From positions 2,050,967-2,114,966 of the forward strand of contig NZ_JAYXHS010000001.1 in NCBI RefSeq assembly GCF_036017035.1: a stretch of 64,000 bases of DNA. Direction: 5' to 3'. The position numbers and the translations under genes were made by a program. Positions 1-7,291 of the stretch are shown piece after piece (within the stretch, counting starts at the first letter, position 1; every line of letters begins with the position of its first letter). The notes below the pieces were generated by a model. The model ran no database searches. It saw only the letters and a list, made by a program, of their open reading frames with translations, and was not told the origin of the DNA. Origin of the DNA: Viridibacterium silvisoli. Its GTDB lineage: Bacteria > Pseudomonadota > Gammaproteobacteria > Burkholderiales > Rhodocyclaceae.

Positions 1-265
1 GGACGGAGAGCAGGGCGTCGTCGATGGCGACTTCCTGATTGCGCACGCGATCGAGCACGCTCTCCATGACGTGCGTGAAGCTGACGATCAGGTCGAGGCC
101 GAACAACCCGGCCGAGCCCTTGATGGTGTGGGCGGCGCGGAACACTGCATTGATACGTTCCTGTGTCGGGCCTTCGGTCTCGATCTCGAGCAAGGCCTTT
201 TCCATATTGGCCAATAGCTCCCGCGATTCCTCGACGAGGGCGTCACGTGCGGCGGATAAGTCCAT
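1..265 (-). CDS. cheA: Chemotaxis histidine kinase CheA, N-terminal fragment
   Basis: This is the first 88 residues of a protein that runs off the left edge of the window. They form an Hpt (histidine phosphotransfer) domain, with the phospho-acceptor His46 in the context AAHTIKGSAG. This P1 domain passes phosphate from the CheA kinase core to CheY. The ATG at 265 lies two bases after the stop of the STAS gene, so the two are translationally close. The gene is the distal member of an operon with a chemoreceptor, CheY and a STAS protein, which supports CheA over a stand-alone Hpt protein. The kinase core itself lies outside the window. Confidence 0.85.
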   Translation of the reverse strand, partial: MDLSAARDALVEESRELLANMEKALLEIETEGPTQERINAVFRAAHTIKGSAGLFGLDLIVSFTHVMESVLDRVRNQEVAIDDALLSV

Positions 266-267
266 GC

Positions 268-585
268 TCAGCTCCAGACAATGGATACGGGCTCACCAAG
301 GGTGCTGCCCAGATTGAGAAGCGTCAGCACTTCGCTGACTGCGGCACTGTGCTTGCCCCACTGCAGGGGTTTGTTCGCCTCGCCGGCCTCGCGTTGCAGC
401 AGCAGCAGGAGTTGCACGCCGGAGGTGTCGAGCTCGGTGACGCCGGAGAGGTCGACGGCCAGCTTCGAGTTGGCATGCAGCCGGGCGAGTAGCTCGTCCT
501 TCATGCGCGCGGCATCGTAGATGGTCAGGTCGCCTTCAACGGCAATCTGACCAGGCGTGGTTTCGGTAATGGCGCAGGCAGGCAT
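268..585 (-). CDS. STAS-domain protein of the chemotaxis operon
   Basis: A 105-residue single STAS domain of the anti-anti-sigma/NTP-binding type. The core VDLSGVTELDTSGVQLL carries the serine (in DTSGV) that is phosphorylated in SpoIIAA-like proteins. It sits between cheY and cheA, with a two-base gap to cheA. STAS proteins occur in many proteobacterial chemotaxis operons, where their role is poorly defined. No cognate anti-sigma kinase or phosphatase is adjacent, so a structural or regulatory role in this Che pathway is inference only. Confidence 0.8.
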   Translation of the reverse strand: MPACAITETTPGQIAVEGDLTIYDAARMKDELLARLHANSKLAVDLSGVTELDTSGVQLLLLLQREAGEANKPLQWGKHSAAVSEVLTLLNLGSTLGEPVSIVWS

Positions 586-631
586 GGGCGAGGCTCCGGC
601 GAGATATCAAGGTGAATGGAGCGGATGGCGC

Positions 632-1000
632 TCAGGGCGAGACCAGCTTGGCCACTGCGTCGAGCAGTGCTGGCGGCTGGAAGGGCTTGAGCACCCAGGC
701 GCGCACGCCGGCATCCTTGCCGGCCTGCACCTTGGTGGCATCGCCTTCGGTGGTGAGCATGATGATGGGCGTGAACTTGTAGTTCGGCAGGGCCTTGGCC
801 GCCTTGACGAAGCTGATGCCGTCCATGTTCGGCATGTTCACATCCGAGATGATCAGGTTGTATTTGCGCCCGTCGAGCTTGCCGAGGGCGTCTTGCCCGT
901 CGCAGGCCTCGACGACTTCGTAGCCGGCGCCGCGCAAGGCGATGCCGAGGGTCTGACGCATGCTGGAGGAGTCATCCACGATCAATAGAGTTTTACTCAT
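632..1000 (-). CDS. cheY: CheY-type single-domain response regulator
   Basis: A 122-residue receiver domain with no output domain. The acidic pair D9/D10, the phospho-acceptor D53 (in IISDVNMPNMDG), the T83/T84 switch and K105-P106 are all present, so it should be phosphorylatable. It is the second gene of the minus-strand chemotaxis operon, between the chemoreceptor and the STAS gene. It probably carries the signal from CheA to the flagellar motor, or to another CheA target if this is an alternative pathway. Confidence 0.9.
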   Translation of the reverse strand: MSKTLLIVDDSSSMRQTLGIALRGAGYEVVEACDGQDALGKLDGRKYNLIISDVNMPNMDGISFVKAAKALPNYKFTPIIMLTTEGDATKVQAGKDAGVRAWVLKPFQPPALLDAVAKLVSP

Positions 1001-1106
1001 GACAAGAGAGTCCAGTAGCTAGAGGTGAAGGAAGGGTGAAGCCCGGCCGGCAACCGAGGTCGGTGTTGCTGACAGACATGGCATGCAGGGCCCGGGCAGA
1101 CGTCAA

Positions 1107-2249
1107 TCAGAAGAACGTGATGCCGCCGCCAGCAGGCTTGGCGCTGGTGCTCGCGTCGCCGGCGTGCTGCTGTCGCTGCTCGTGCATCGTGTAGCTGCGC
1201 GATAGCGTGGCGAGCCAGTCCTGCGTATTGGGGGCGGGTGTGCCGGGCGTCGTGTTGAGCGTCTTGGCGGTAGCCGACAGGCGGTCCATGTCGCTCAGGA
1301 CATGGTCGAGAATCTGATGTACGCGATCCTGGAATTGCAGGTTGACCAGCACTTCGCTGACGTCAGCCTCGACCTCGTGGCGTTCGTCCTGCATGGCCTG
1401 CAACGACTGGTTCAGTGATTGCGCGGTCGCGTTGAAGTTGCTGATGATGGTTTCGGCTGTCTGGCGCGAGCTGCCAATTGCCGTTGCCTCGCGCGAGGCA
1501 AACTGTTCGGATAGCTGCAAGGCCTGGGCGATCGCCTCGCTGACCGTATTCACGGTGTCATGAATGCGCTTGCCGGTTTCGCCGGACTGGGTGGAGAGCT
1601 TGCGCACTTCATCTGCAACCACGGCAAAACCACGGCCTGATTCGCCGGCGCGGGCGGCTTCGATTGCGGCGTTGAGCGCCAGCAGATTGGTCTGCTTGGC
1701 GATATTCGCCACTTCCTCGGCCATCTTGCGCAGATCGTCGGTGTGGGAGGCGACGCCGGCCACTTCATTGACGAGGGCACTGCGGAAGTCCTGCGTGGAG
1801 TTGAGCGTGTCGATGATGCCGCGCAGGCCTTCCTCTGCTTCGCGGATGGTCTGCAGGGCCGTGCTGTCGCCGCCGCGCTTGTCGGCAGCCGAGCTGCTGG
1901 AGAGGCGCTGGGCCAGCGATGCAAAGCGCTGCGCAAGAGATTCGATGGCTTCCTTGACCTGACCTTGGGCCAGCGTCACATGGCGGTTCCACAGCGGCAC
2001 CACTTCGGAGACCAGGCCATTGATGTTGGCGTTCTGCGCAGCGGCTGGGGTCGGCTCCCTGAAGCTCAGGCCTTGCGGCTTGATCTCGATGGTCGGCGAA
2101 TCCTTCGGCAGCGTTTGCCCGACCCAGAACAGCGCGGCGAAGGCGGCAGCGCCGCAAACCAGACCGATCCAGATGTTGCTGGCAATGACTGCTGCGAGCA
2201 CGAGGTTGATGGCGCCAATGGCGATCAGGAGATAACGACTATTTTTCAT
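1107..2249 (-). CDS. Methyl-accepting chemotaxis protein with short membrane anchor
   Basis: A 380-residue chemoreceptor. Two closely spaced N-terminal hydrophobic segments (about residues 5-45) form a hairpin with almost no periplasmic loop, followed by a cytoplasmic MCP signalling domain. The kinase-contact hairpin is conserved (LLALNAAIEAARAGESGRGF, then VVADEVRKLS). No HAMP or ligand-binding domain is evident, so it may sense membrane or cytoplasmic cues. I chose the ATG at 2249, just before the first membrane segment. An upstream GTG (2312) would add 21 residues unlike an MCP N-terminus. First gene of the operon with cheY, the STAS gene and cheA. Confidence 0.85.
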   Translation of the reverse strand: MKNSRYLLIAIGAINLVLAAVIASNIWIGLVCGAAAFAALFWVGQTLPKDSPTIEIKPQGLSFREPTPAAAQNANINGLVSEVVPLWNRHVTLAQGQVKEAIESLAQRFASLAQRLSSSSAADKRGGDSTALQTIREAEEGLRGIIDTLNSTQDFRSALVNEVAGVASHTDDLRKMAEEVANIAKQTNLLALNAAIEAARAGESGRGFAVVADEVRKLSTQSGETGKRIHDTVNTVSEAIAQALQLSEQFASREATAIGSSRQTAETIISNFNATAQSLNQSLQAMQDERHEVEADVSEVLVNLQFQDRVHQILDHVLSDMDRLSATAKTLNTTPGTPAPNTQDWLATLSRSYTMHEQRQQHAGDASTSAKPAGGGITFF

Positions 2250-2345
2250 GGCGGTCGCACTAAACAGCGAAGCAAGACGTCTGCAACCGGGTTTGGCTTG
2301 TCTGCCGGTCACAACCCCTGCGAAAAGTCACAGGTGGCAACAGGG

Positions 2346-2372
2346 TTGACGGTCGGATCTGGTGAAACTTTA
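2346..2372 (-). promoter_or_regulatory. Sigma-28 (FliA)-like promoter of the chemotaxis operon
   Basis: Read on the minus strand, this is a perfect TAAAGTTT -35 element (2372-2365), an 11-base spacer and ACCGTCAA (2353-2346), compared with the FliA consensus GCCGATAA. Spacing is exact and the -10 element matches at 5 of 8 positions. It lies about 100 bp upstream of the chemoreceptor start at 2249. Flagellar sigma-28 control fits a chemotaxis operon. Confidence 0.55.
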
Positions 2373-2446
2373 TGTCGGATCGCTAGGTTTTATTGGCTTT
2401 CCGTTTGTGGCAAAAATCAGCGGGATTGTTTTTAACTCGCTGTTTT

Positions 2447-2540
2447 TATAGTGATTATTTTCTGTGCGCCGCAGGCGTAGGTGCTGCCTGCTGAGTAGTT
2501 CTACCCAGCAGGACCTGGCGCTTTTTGGGGTGCGCACAGA
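2447..2540 (+). ncRNA. Candidate structured RNA in the 2373-2761 gene-free region
   Basis: The space between 2373 and 2761 holds no convincing gene. Within it, TATAGT (2447-2452) could be a -10 element. About 8 bases later a 9-bp perfect closing stem begins (2461-2469 with 2532-2540). Inside is a strong hairpin: 2487-2493 pairs with 2506-2512, with further pairing 2495-2498/2501-2504 and 2479-2482/2513-2516, followed by five T residues at 2522-2526. This could be a small RNA or a leader, but no known family is recognised and no plus-strand gene follows. Speculative. Confidence 0.25.
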
Positions 2541-2761
2541 GTGCTTCCTCTCCCGAAGGCTGCGAAATGAGAAGCGGGCGCATTGCGCCGATGTTGGAAG
2601 CGTGCGGCCACGTAGAACGGTGGTCGTCTTGTGCGGGACGACGATTGCCGGAAAGTCGTTACCTTGAAATACAAGTGCATATTCCGGGCTGCCAGCGATT
2701 CGCGGATGGCTGACAGGTTTGATGTGACATTGGAATATGAAGTTGTCTCCTGTCCTGAATG

Positions 2762-2803
2762 CGCAAGGGCCCCGGTTCCATGTCTGGAACTGGGGCCCTT
2801 GCG
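2762..2803. terminator. Long stem-loop after the PP2C-kinase gene
   Basis: A 19-bp inverted repeat (2762-2780 with 2785-2803, one G-T wobble) with a 4-base loop, just beyond the stop of the minus-strand kinase gene. There is no clear T-tract on either side. It may be a weak or Rho-assisted terminator, or a structure that stabilises the 3' end of the operon transcript. Confidence 0.5.
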
Positions 2804-2827
2804 TTCGGAAAGCAGGTCAGGCCAGGC

Positions 2828-4528
2828 TCAGCGCATCAGCAAGGCCACCAGCAGGAAAACGTTGGCAACCAAGGACACGGCGCACACCAGCTTCAGCGCG
2901 AACTGCGGATCGCGTTCCATCAATGGACGCTTGCGCGCCACTTGCAGGGGGCGATGAGCGCCGCGTTCAAGGGCGAGCAGGAATTCCTCGGCTGTCTCGA
3001 AACGGCGTTCCGGTTCACGGGCGACGGCTTTGAGCAGGATGGATTCCAGCCACTCGGGAATGTCTGGCCGGAAACGTGTCGGCGGCGTCGGGTCGCCGAA
3101 TTTCGGTCGCTGGAAGGGCTCGATCTCGCCGTAGGGATATTTGCGCGTGGCGAGTTCGTAAAGCGTCACGCCAGCGGCATAAAGATCGCTGGATTCGTTG
3201 GCTCGGGCGCGCTCGCCTCCCTGCGTAAACAGCTCGGGGGCCATGTAGGAGGGCGTGCCCGGGTTGTTGATCTCGCCGAAGCGTTCGCCTTCGCCTTGCC
3301 CGTCGGACTCCGCGACGCCGAGGTCGAGGATGCGCAGGCGGCCATCGGCGCCGAGGTGGATGTTGTCAGGCTTGATGTCGCGATGAATGATCGCCAGGCG
3401 ATGCAGGGCCGAGATGCCTTTGAGCAGGCGGGCGCCGAGATCGGCTACTTCCGCAGCGCTGAAGCGGTGGCCGCGCGCCAGGCGCTGTTTCAGCGATTCG
3501 CCCTCATGCCAGCTCATCAGGTAGTAAAGGTGGCTGCGTGCCTGCCACGGCACCACCTGCGGGAAGGCCGCATCGGTGACGCGACGTGCAATCCATTCTT
3601 CATGCGCCAGTGCCGCTGCGTCATGCGGGTCTGCATTGGCGTGCAGGGTCTTGAGCACGTAGATGTCACCTGCTGCGTTGCGCACGCGGTAGAGCAGGGT
3701 GACGCGTGAGTCGTGCAGCACGTCGAGTGTCGTCAGGCCGTCGATTTCCTGCCCGGGCTTGAGCGTCGGCGGTAGCGGGAGCTCGCGGATGCGTGCAAGG
3801 GAGTCACGCAGCGTGTCGCGCGGCAATTCGGCGACGCGCAGCACGAGTGCCGTGCAGTTGTCCTGCGCGTTGTTGTCGACGGCGGCTTCAGCAAGCGCGA
3901 AGGCAGCCTCCTGCGCGTCGGCATGCTTCTCGACAATGCTCTGGATGCGCGCGTCCTGGAGCGAGCCCCACACGCCGTCGGTGAGCAATATCAGGCTGTC
4001 ATTCTCCTGCAGGTCGCCTTCGCTGAAGTCGATCGACAGGCGCGGGTCGAGGCCGACCGCACGTGACAGCACGCTGTTGAGTTCAGGGTGTTCCCACACG
4101 TGGTCTTGCGTCAGGCGCTTGAGCTCACCACCGCGCAACAGGTAGATGCGCGAGTCGCCGACGTGGGCGCTGACCCAGCGCCGACCGCGCAAGACGATGG
4201 CTGACAGGGTGGTGGCCATGCCGGCCGTATCGCTGCGCTTCTGCGATTGCGACACCAGCCAGCGATTGGCGGCGCTGATGACCTTGTCGAGTGCCTTCGG
4301 GATGGCCCAGGTGTCGGGCGTGGCGTAGTAATCGCAGAGCAGGCTGCGCACCGTGAATTCCGCAGCCTCGCGCCCATTGGCATGACCGCCGACGCCATCG
4401 GCAACGACGGCCAGCAGGCCCTTGTTTTCGAGTTCGGCGCCTTCCGGGGTGACTGCACCGACGAAGTCTTCGTTACGTGCGCGCGGGCCGGTGAGAGAGG
4501 CGTGGCCGAGGGAGACGGAGAGTGTCAT
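2828..4528 (-). CDS. Fused PP2C phosphatase - Ser/Thr protein kinase, membrane-anchored
   Basis: A 566-residue bifunctional protein. An N-terminal PP2C/PPM phosphatase (about 1-235) has metal-binding motifs NED (19-21), VVADGVGGH (41-49), VGDSR (123-127), LLTDG (181-185) and QDN (222-224). A Hanks-type kinase (about 265-525) has Lys293, the catalytic loop HRDIKPDN (382-389), DLG (402-404) in place of DFG, and APE (430-432). The Gly-rich loop is poorly conserved. A hydrophobic C-terminal segment (about 543-566) anchors it to the membrane. It follows the NarK/NasA transporter gene in the nitrite assimilation operon, an arrangement also known in Pseudomonas. Substrate unknown; the transporter or reductase is an inferred target. 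Confidence 0.9.
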   Translation of the reverse strand: MTLSVSLGHASLTGPRARNEDFVGAVTPEGAELENKGLLAVVADGVGGHANGREAAEFTVRSLLCDYYATPDTWAIPKALDKVISAANRWLVSQSQKRSDTAGMATTLSAIVLRGRRWVSAHVGDSRIYLLRGGELKRLTQDHVWEHPELNSVLSRAVGLDPRLSIDFSEGDLQENDSLILLTDGVWGSLQDARIQSIVEKHADAQEAAFALAEAAVDNNAQDNCTALVLRVAELPRDTLRDSLARIRELPLPPTLKPGQEIDGLTTLDVLHDSRVTLLYRVRNAAGDIYVLKTLHANADPHDAAALAHEEWIARRVTDAAFPQVVPWQARSHLYYLMSWHEGESLKQRLARGHRFSAAEVADLGARLLKGISALHRLAIIHRDIKPDNIHLGADGRLRILDLGVAESDGQGEGERFGEINNPGTPSYMAPELFTQGGERARANESSDLYAAGVTLYELATRKYPYGEIEPFQRPKFGDPTPPTRFRPDIPEWLESILLKAVAREPERRFETAEEFLLALERGAHRPLQVARKRPLMERDPQFALKLVCAVSLVANVFLLVALLMR

Positions 4529-4550
4529 GGGCGGGATGGTAAACGTGAAA

Positions 4551-4574
4551 GGGGTATCGCTCGTGCGATACCCC
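4551..4574 (-). terminator. Hairpin between transporter and PP2C-kinase genes
   Basis: A 10-bp perfect stem (4551-4560 with 4565-4574) with a 4-base loop in the 70-bp gap between the two genes. The following minus-strand sequence starts TTT but has no long T-run. It may be a partial terminator that lowers expression of the downstream kinase, or an mRNA-stability element. Confidence 0.45.
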
Positions 4575-4598
4575 TGGGTGTTGCCTGTCGGGTGGCGA

Positions 4599-5813
4599 TC
4601 AGATCTTGGCGGAGGTCAGATGCGCAGCGCCCCAGGTGGTGCGCCAGCGATTCTTCACGCCCGTGAGACCGATCAGTGCCAGCACGGCAAGTGCGGCGAA
4701 AATCAGCAGGCCGTTCTGGTAAGAGCCGCTTACCTGCTTGGAATAACCGAGGCTGGAGGCCAGGTAGAAGCCGCCGATGCCGCCAGCCATGCCAACGAGC
4801 CCCGTCATCACGCCGATTTCCTTGCGGAAGCGTTGCGGCACCAGCTGGAAGACCGCGCCGTTCCCCATGCCCAGAGCCAGCATTGCGCCGACGAAGCCGG
4901 CTGCGGCCAGCCACACGTTTGGCATGCCGAAGCTGACGAGCACGAGGAAAGCTGCCGCAATTGCGTACATGACGGTAAGCATCTTGATGCCGCCGATACG
5001 GTCGGCAACGTTCCCGCCGATAGGGCGTACCAGGCTGCCTGCAAAGACGCAGCCGGCGGTGAAGAAGCCTGCCATCTTCGGGTCGAGACCGTACTCTGAA
5101 TTGAAGTAGATCGTCAGCGAGGAGGCGAGACCCGAGAAGCCGCCGAAGGTGACCGAGTAGAAGAACATGAACCACCAGGCGTCCTTGTCACGCAGGATCT
5201 TGAAGTAGTCGCCGATCGGCTTGGGGGGTGGGCAGTTCGGCGCATCCTTGGCGACGATGAGGTAGAACACGAAGACGATGGCGAGTGGAATCAGCACGAT
5301 GCCGAAGACGTTGTTCCAGCCGTAGGCAATGGCGAGACTTGGCGCGAAGAGCGCTGCGAGCACCGTGCCGGAATTGCCGGCGCCGGCGATGCCCATGGCC
5401 GTGCCCTGATGTTCCGGTGGATACCAGCGAGAAGCGAGCGGCAGCGCGACGGCGAACGAGGAGCCGGCCACGCCGAGGAAACCGGCGAGAATCAGGACTT
5501 CCTTGTAGCTATGGATGCCGAAATGCCATGCGCAGAACAGCGCGCCCATGACGATCAGCTGCGCGATGATGCCGGCATTCTTCGGCTTGATCTGGTCGAC
5601 CAGGGTGCCCATGACGATGCGCAGGATGGCGCCGGTCAGCAGCGGCGTGGCAACCATGAAACCCTTCTGCGCAGGAGTCAGCGCAAGGTCTTTGGCGATC
5701 TGTACGCCCAGTGGTCCGAGCAGCACCCACACCATGAAGGCGAGGTCGAAATAGAGAAAGGCTGCGAGCAGGGTCGGGGTGTGGCCAGCCTTCAGGAAGG
5801 ACTTCTTGTCCAT
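4599..5813 (-). CDS. nasA: NarK/NasA-type nitrate/nitrite transporter (MFS)
   Basis: A 404-residue major facilitator with about 12 membrane segments. It carries both nitrate-signature stretches of the NNP family: AGAGNSGT (143-150) in helix 5 and GMAGGIGGFYLASSLG in helix 11. A conserved substrate-side arginine lies in helix 2 (about R65). The length matches assimilatory NasA rather than the longer respiratory NarK proteins. It sits downstream of nirBD and the PilJ-like gene and upstream of the PP2C-kinase, which supports uptake of nitrate or nitrite for assimilation. No nitrate reductase gene is in the window. The symbol is by family and context. Confidence 0.9.
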   Translation of the reverse strand: MDKKSFLKAGHTPTLLAAFLYFDLAFMVWVLLGPLGVQIAKDLALTPAQKGFMVATPLLTGAILRIVMGTLVDQIKPKNAGIIAQLIVMGALFCAWHFGIHSYKEVLILAGFLGVAGSSFAVALPLASRWYPPEHQGTAMGIAGAGNSGTVLAALFAPSLAIAYGWNNVFGIVLIPLAIVFVFYLIVAKDAPNCPPPKPIGDYFKILRDKDAWWFMFFYSVTFGGFSGLASSLTIYFNSEYGLDPKMAGFFTAGCVFAGSLVRPIGGNVADRIGGIKMLTVMYAIAAAFLVLVSFGMPNVWLAAAGFVGAMLALGMGNGAVFQLVPQRFRKEIGVMTGLVGMAGGIGGFYLASSLGYSKQVSGSYQNGLLIFAALAVLALIGLTGVKNRWRTTWGAAHLTSAKI

Positions 5814-5846
5814 ATGCGTAACTCCGTTGATTTGGCTGCAGCGGTG

Positions 5847-5955
5847 CCCGGCGTCATTGCCGGGGGCTGCGGAGAAATGTTGCGCAGCTCACCGCGCCGT
5901 TGCGGGGCCTTGCATGATTCTTTTGCCATGTTGCGGACGCGAGTGTCGCAACATG
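5847..5955 (-). other. Two intergenic hairpins upstream of the nitrate transporter
   Basis: The 160-bp gap before the transporter holds an 11-bp stem with one bulged G and a 6-base loop (5927-5955), and a 6-bp G+C stem with a 6-base loop (5847-5864). The second loop reads AATGAC on the minus strand, with A at position 1 and G at position 4 as in ANTAR-protein targets. No T-tract follows either hairpin. A second NasT site is possible but weakly supported; mRNA processing or stability is equally likely. Confidence 0.25.
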
Positions 5956-5983
5956 ACGTGATGAGCTGCGTGTGGCTGCGGAC

Positions 5984-6823
5984 TCAGCTGAGCTGCGAGT
6001 AAAGATTGGTCAGCTTATCCATGACCTGGAGGATGTTTTCCGAAGTCACGGCAACATTGTTGTCGTGGTAGATCAGTTCCTGCTTCGCATTCGGGTCGGA
6101 GCGCACGGCCTGATCGAAAAATACCCACTGTGACTCGGCCAACCCGATCCACGAGTTGATGTCGTTGTTGTTCTCGGGCGCCTGCTTCAAGGTGTTCATG
6201 GAGGCCATGAATTCGTCACGCGCGGTGTCCAGCCCCTTGATGATCTCGGGCGTGGCAATGCCGTCGCGACGGAAGAAGTAGAACTTCGAGATGCGCTGCG
6301 ACAGCATGCGCTGACGCCCGGACATATTGACCAGCTTGCCGAGCGAACCGCCATGCAGCTTTTCGAGTTGTTGCGTGCCCGCGTGCGCGCTCGCCAGCAC
6401 CTGTTCGTTGAGGACCGCAACCTGGCGCAGGCCCTCACCGGTTGGTGGTGCGCCGATGACCTTCTTGTACTCCAGCCAGCGCGCGCCGAGTTGCTCGTAG
6501 GTGGTAATGATCTCGGTGGCATTCTTCTGTTGCGCGAAGCTGCGCAGATTGCCGAGCTGCTTCTCGAACAGCATCATCGACTCGCCGATCAGCTTGAGCG
6601 CTTCGGGCTGCCGCACTTCACGGATGATCTGCGCGTAGAGCTTCGCCATGCGTTGCGACAGCATGCGCTGGCGCCCCGCCTGGTTGATGGCTTCCAGCAT
6701 GCTGATCCCGGAGGCGGGGCTGGGCGCTGCGTTCGAAGCGGAGGGCAGGAGGCCGAGGAGGGCAACACTGCCCCCCGCTTGTAGCAGGCGACGGCGAAGG
6801 GCGTTGTAAGCGGGCAAGGTCAT
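5984..6823 (-). CDS. Tat-exported tandem PilJ-domain protein (possible nitrate/nitrite binding)
   Basis: A 279-residue protein with an RRRLLQ twin-arginine-like signal followed by a hydrophobic stretch and SNAA cleavage region (about 1-33). Two copies of a PilJ/type IV pili methyl-accepting N-terminal domain follow. Each has the hallmark GRQRMLSQR motif (residues 50-58 and 169-177), related to the nitrate-binding P-box of NarX/NarQ sensors. There is no transmembrane anchor, HAMP, kinase or MCP output. It lies between nirD and the nitrate transporter, so a periplasmic nitrate/nitrite-binding role is inferred. I used the ATG at 6823; a TTG at 6835 would add four residues. Confidence 0.75.
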   Translation of the reverse strand: MTLPAYNALRRRLLQAGGSVALLGLLPSASNAAPSPASGISMLEAINQAGRQRMLSQRMAKLYAQIIREVRQPEALKLIGESMMLFEKQLGNLRSFAQQKNATEIITTYEQLGARWLEYKKVIGAPPTGEGLRQVAVLNEQVLASAHAGTQQLEKLHGGSLGKLVNMSGRQRMLSQRISKFYFFRRDGIATPEIIKGLDTARDEFMASMNTLKQAPENNNDINSWIGLAESQWVFFDQAVRSDPNAKQELIYHDNNVAVTSENILQVMDKLTNLYSQLS

Positions 6824-6867
6824 TGGTGCGATCAAGCGTGTTGCGAGCGATGTGAGCGAAAAGGCGT

Positions 6868-7179
6868 TCAGACGGTCAGGAAAACGTCGCCGTTCTCGGT
6901 CTTGGCCTGGAAGGCCTTGGCGCAGCCCACGTCGGGCGCGACGACATTGCCGCTGTCGAGTTCGATCTTCCAGCTATGCAATGGGCAGGTGACCTGTTTG
7001 CCATGCACGATGCCTTGCGACAGCGGGCCACCCTTGTGCGGACACTTGTCATGCACGGCGAATACTTCGTCGTCGGAGGTGCGGAATACGGCGATGTCGC
7101 CATGCTTTTCACTCTTCACCACACGCGAGCCCAGTACGGGAATGTCGGTGAGTGCGCAGATTTTTTTCCAGTCGGACAT
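6868..7179 (-). CDS. nirD: Assimilatory nitrite reductase small subunit NirD
   Basis: A 103-residue Rieske-type protein that partners NirB in NAD(P)H-dependent reduction of nitrite to ammonium in the cytoplasm. Unlike the E. coli small subunit, which has lost its ligands, this one keeps both pairs: CPHKGG and CPLHSW. It should therefore bind a [2Fe-2S] cluster. The gene follows nirB after about 110 bp on the same strand. Confidence 0.93.
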   Translation of the reverse strand: MSDWKKICALTDIPVLGSRVVKSEKHGDIAVFRTSDDEVFAVHDKCPHKGGPLSQGIVHGKQVTCPLHSWKIELDSGNVVAPDVGCAKAFQAKTENGDVFLTV

Positions 7180-7260
7180 ATCGAATCCTTGAGGCTTCTT
7201 GTGGCGCAGGCGTTGCCGCTACGCACGGATTGTTCTGGTGTTGGGCAAGGCAACCCCCGC

Positions 7261-7279
7261 ATTCCCGCTTCGCGGGAAT
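7261..7279. repeat. Short palindromic repeat-like element between nirB and nirD
   Basis: An 8-bp perfect inverted repeat (ATTCCCGC / GCGGGAAT) with a 3-base loop, flanked by C-rich and G-rich runs that could lengthen the stem. The shape and sequence resemble small extragenic palindromes common in beta- and gammaproteobacteria. It lies in the transcribed spacer and may affect processing or the nirB:nirD ratio. No second identical copy was noticed in this window. Confidence 0.4.
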
Positions 7280-7291
7280 GAGGGGAGCGCA

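Noticed and set aside
2541..2740. Further inverted repeats (for example GTCGTC/GACGAC and CCGGAA/TTCCGG) that might extend the candidate RNA, or a tRNA or SRP RNA
   Set aside because: No cloverleaf, no T-loop GTTCGAA and no conserved SRP loop was found; short GC-rich repeats of this kind are expected by chance.
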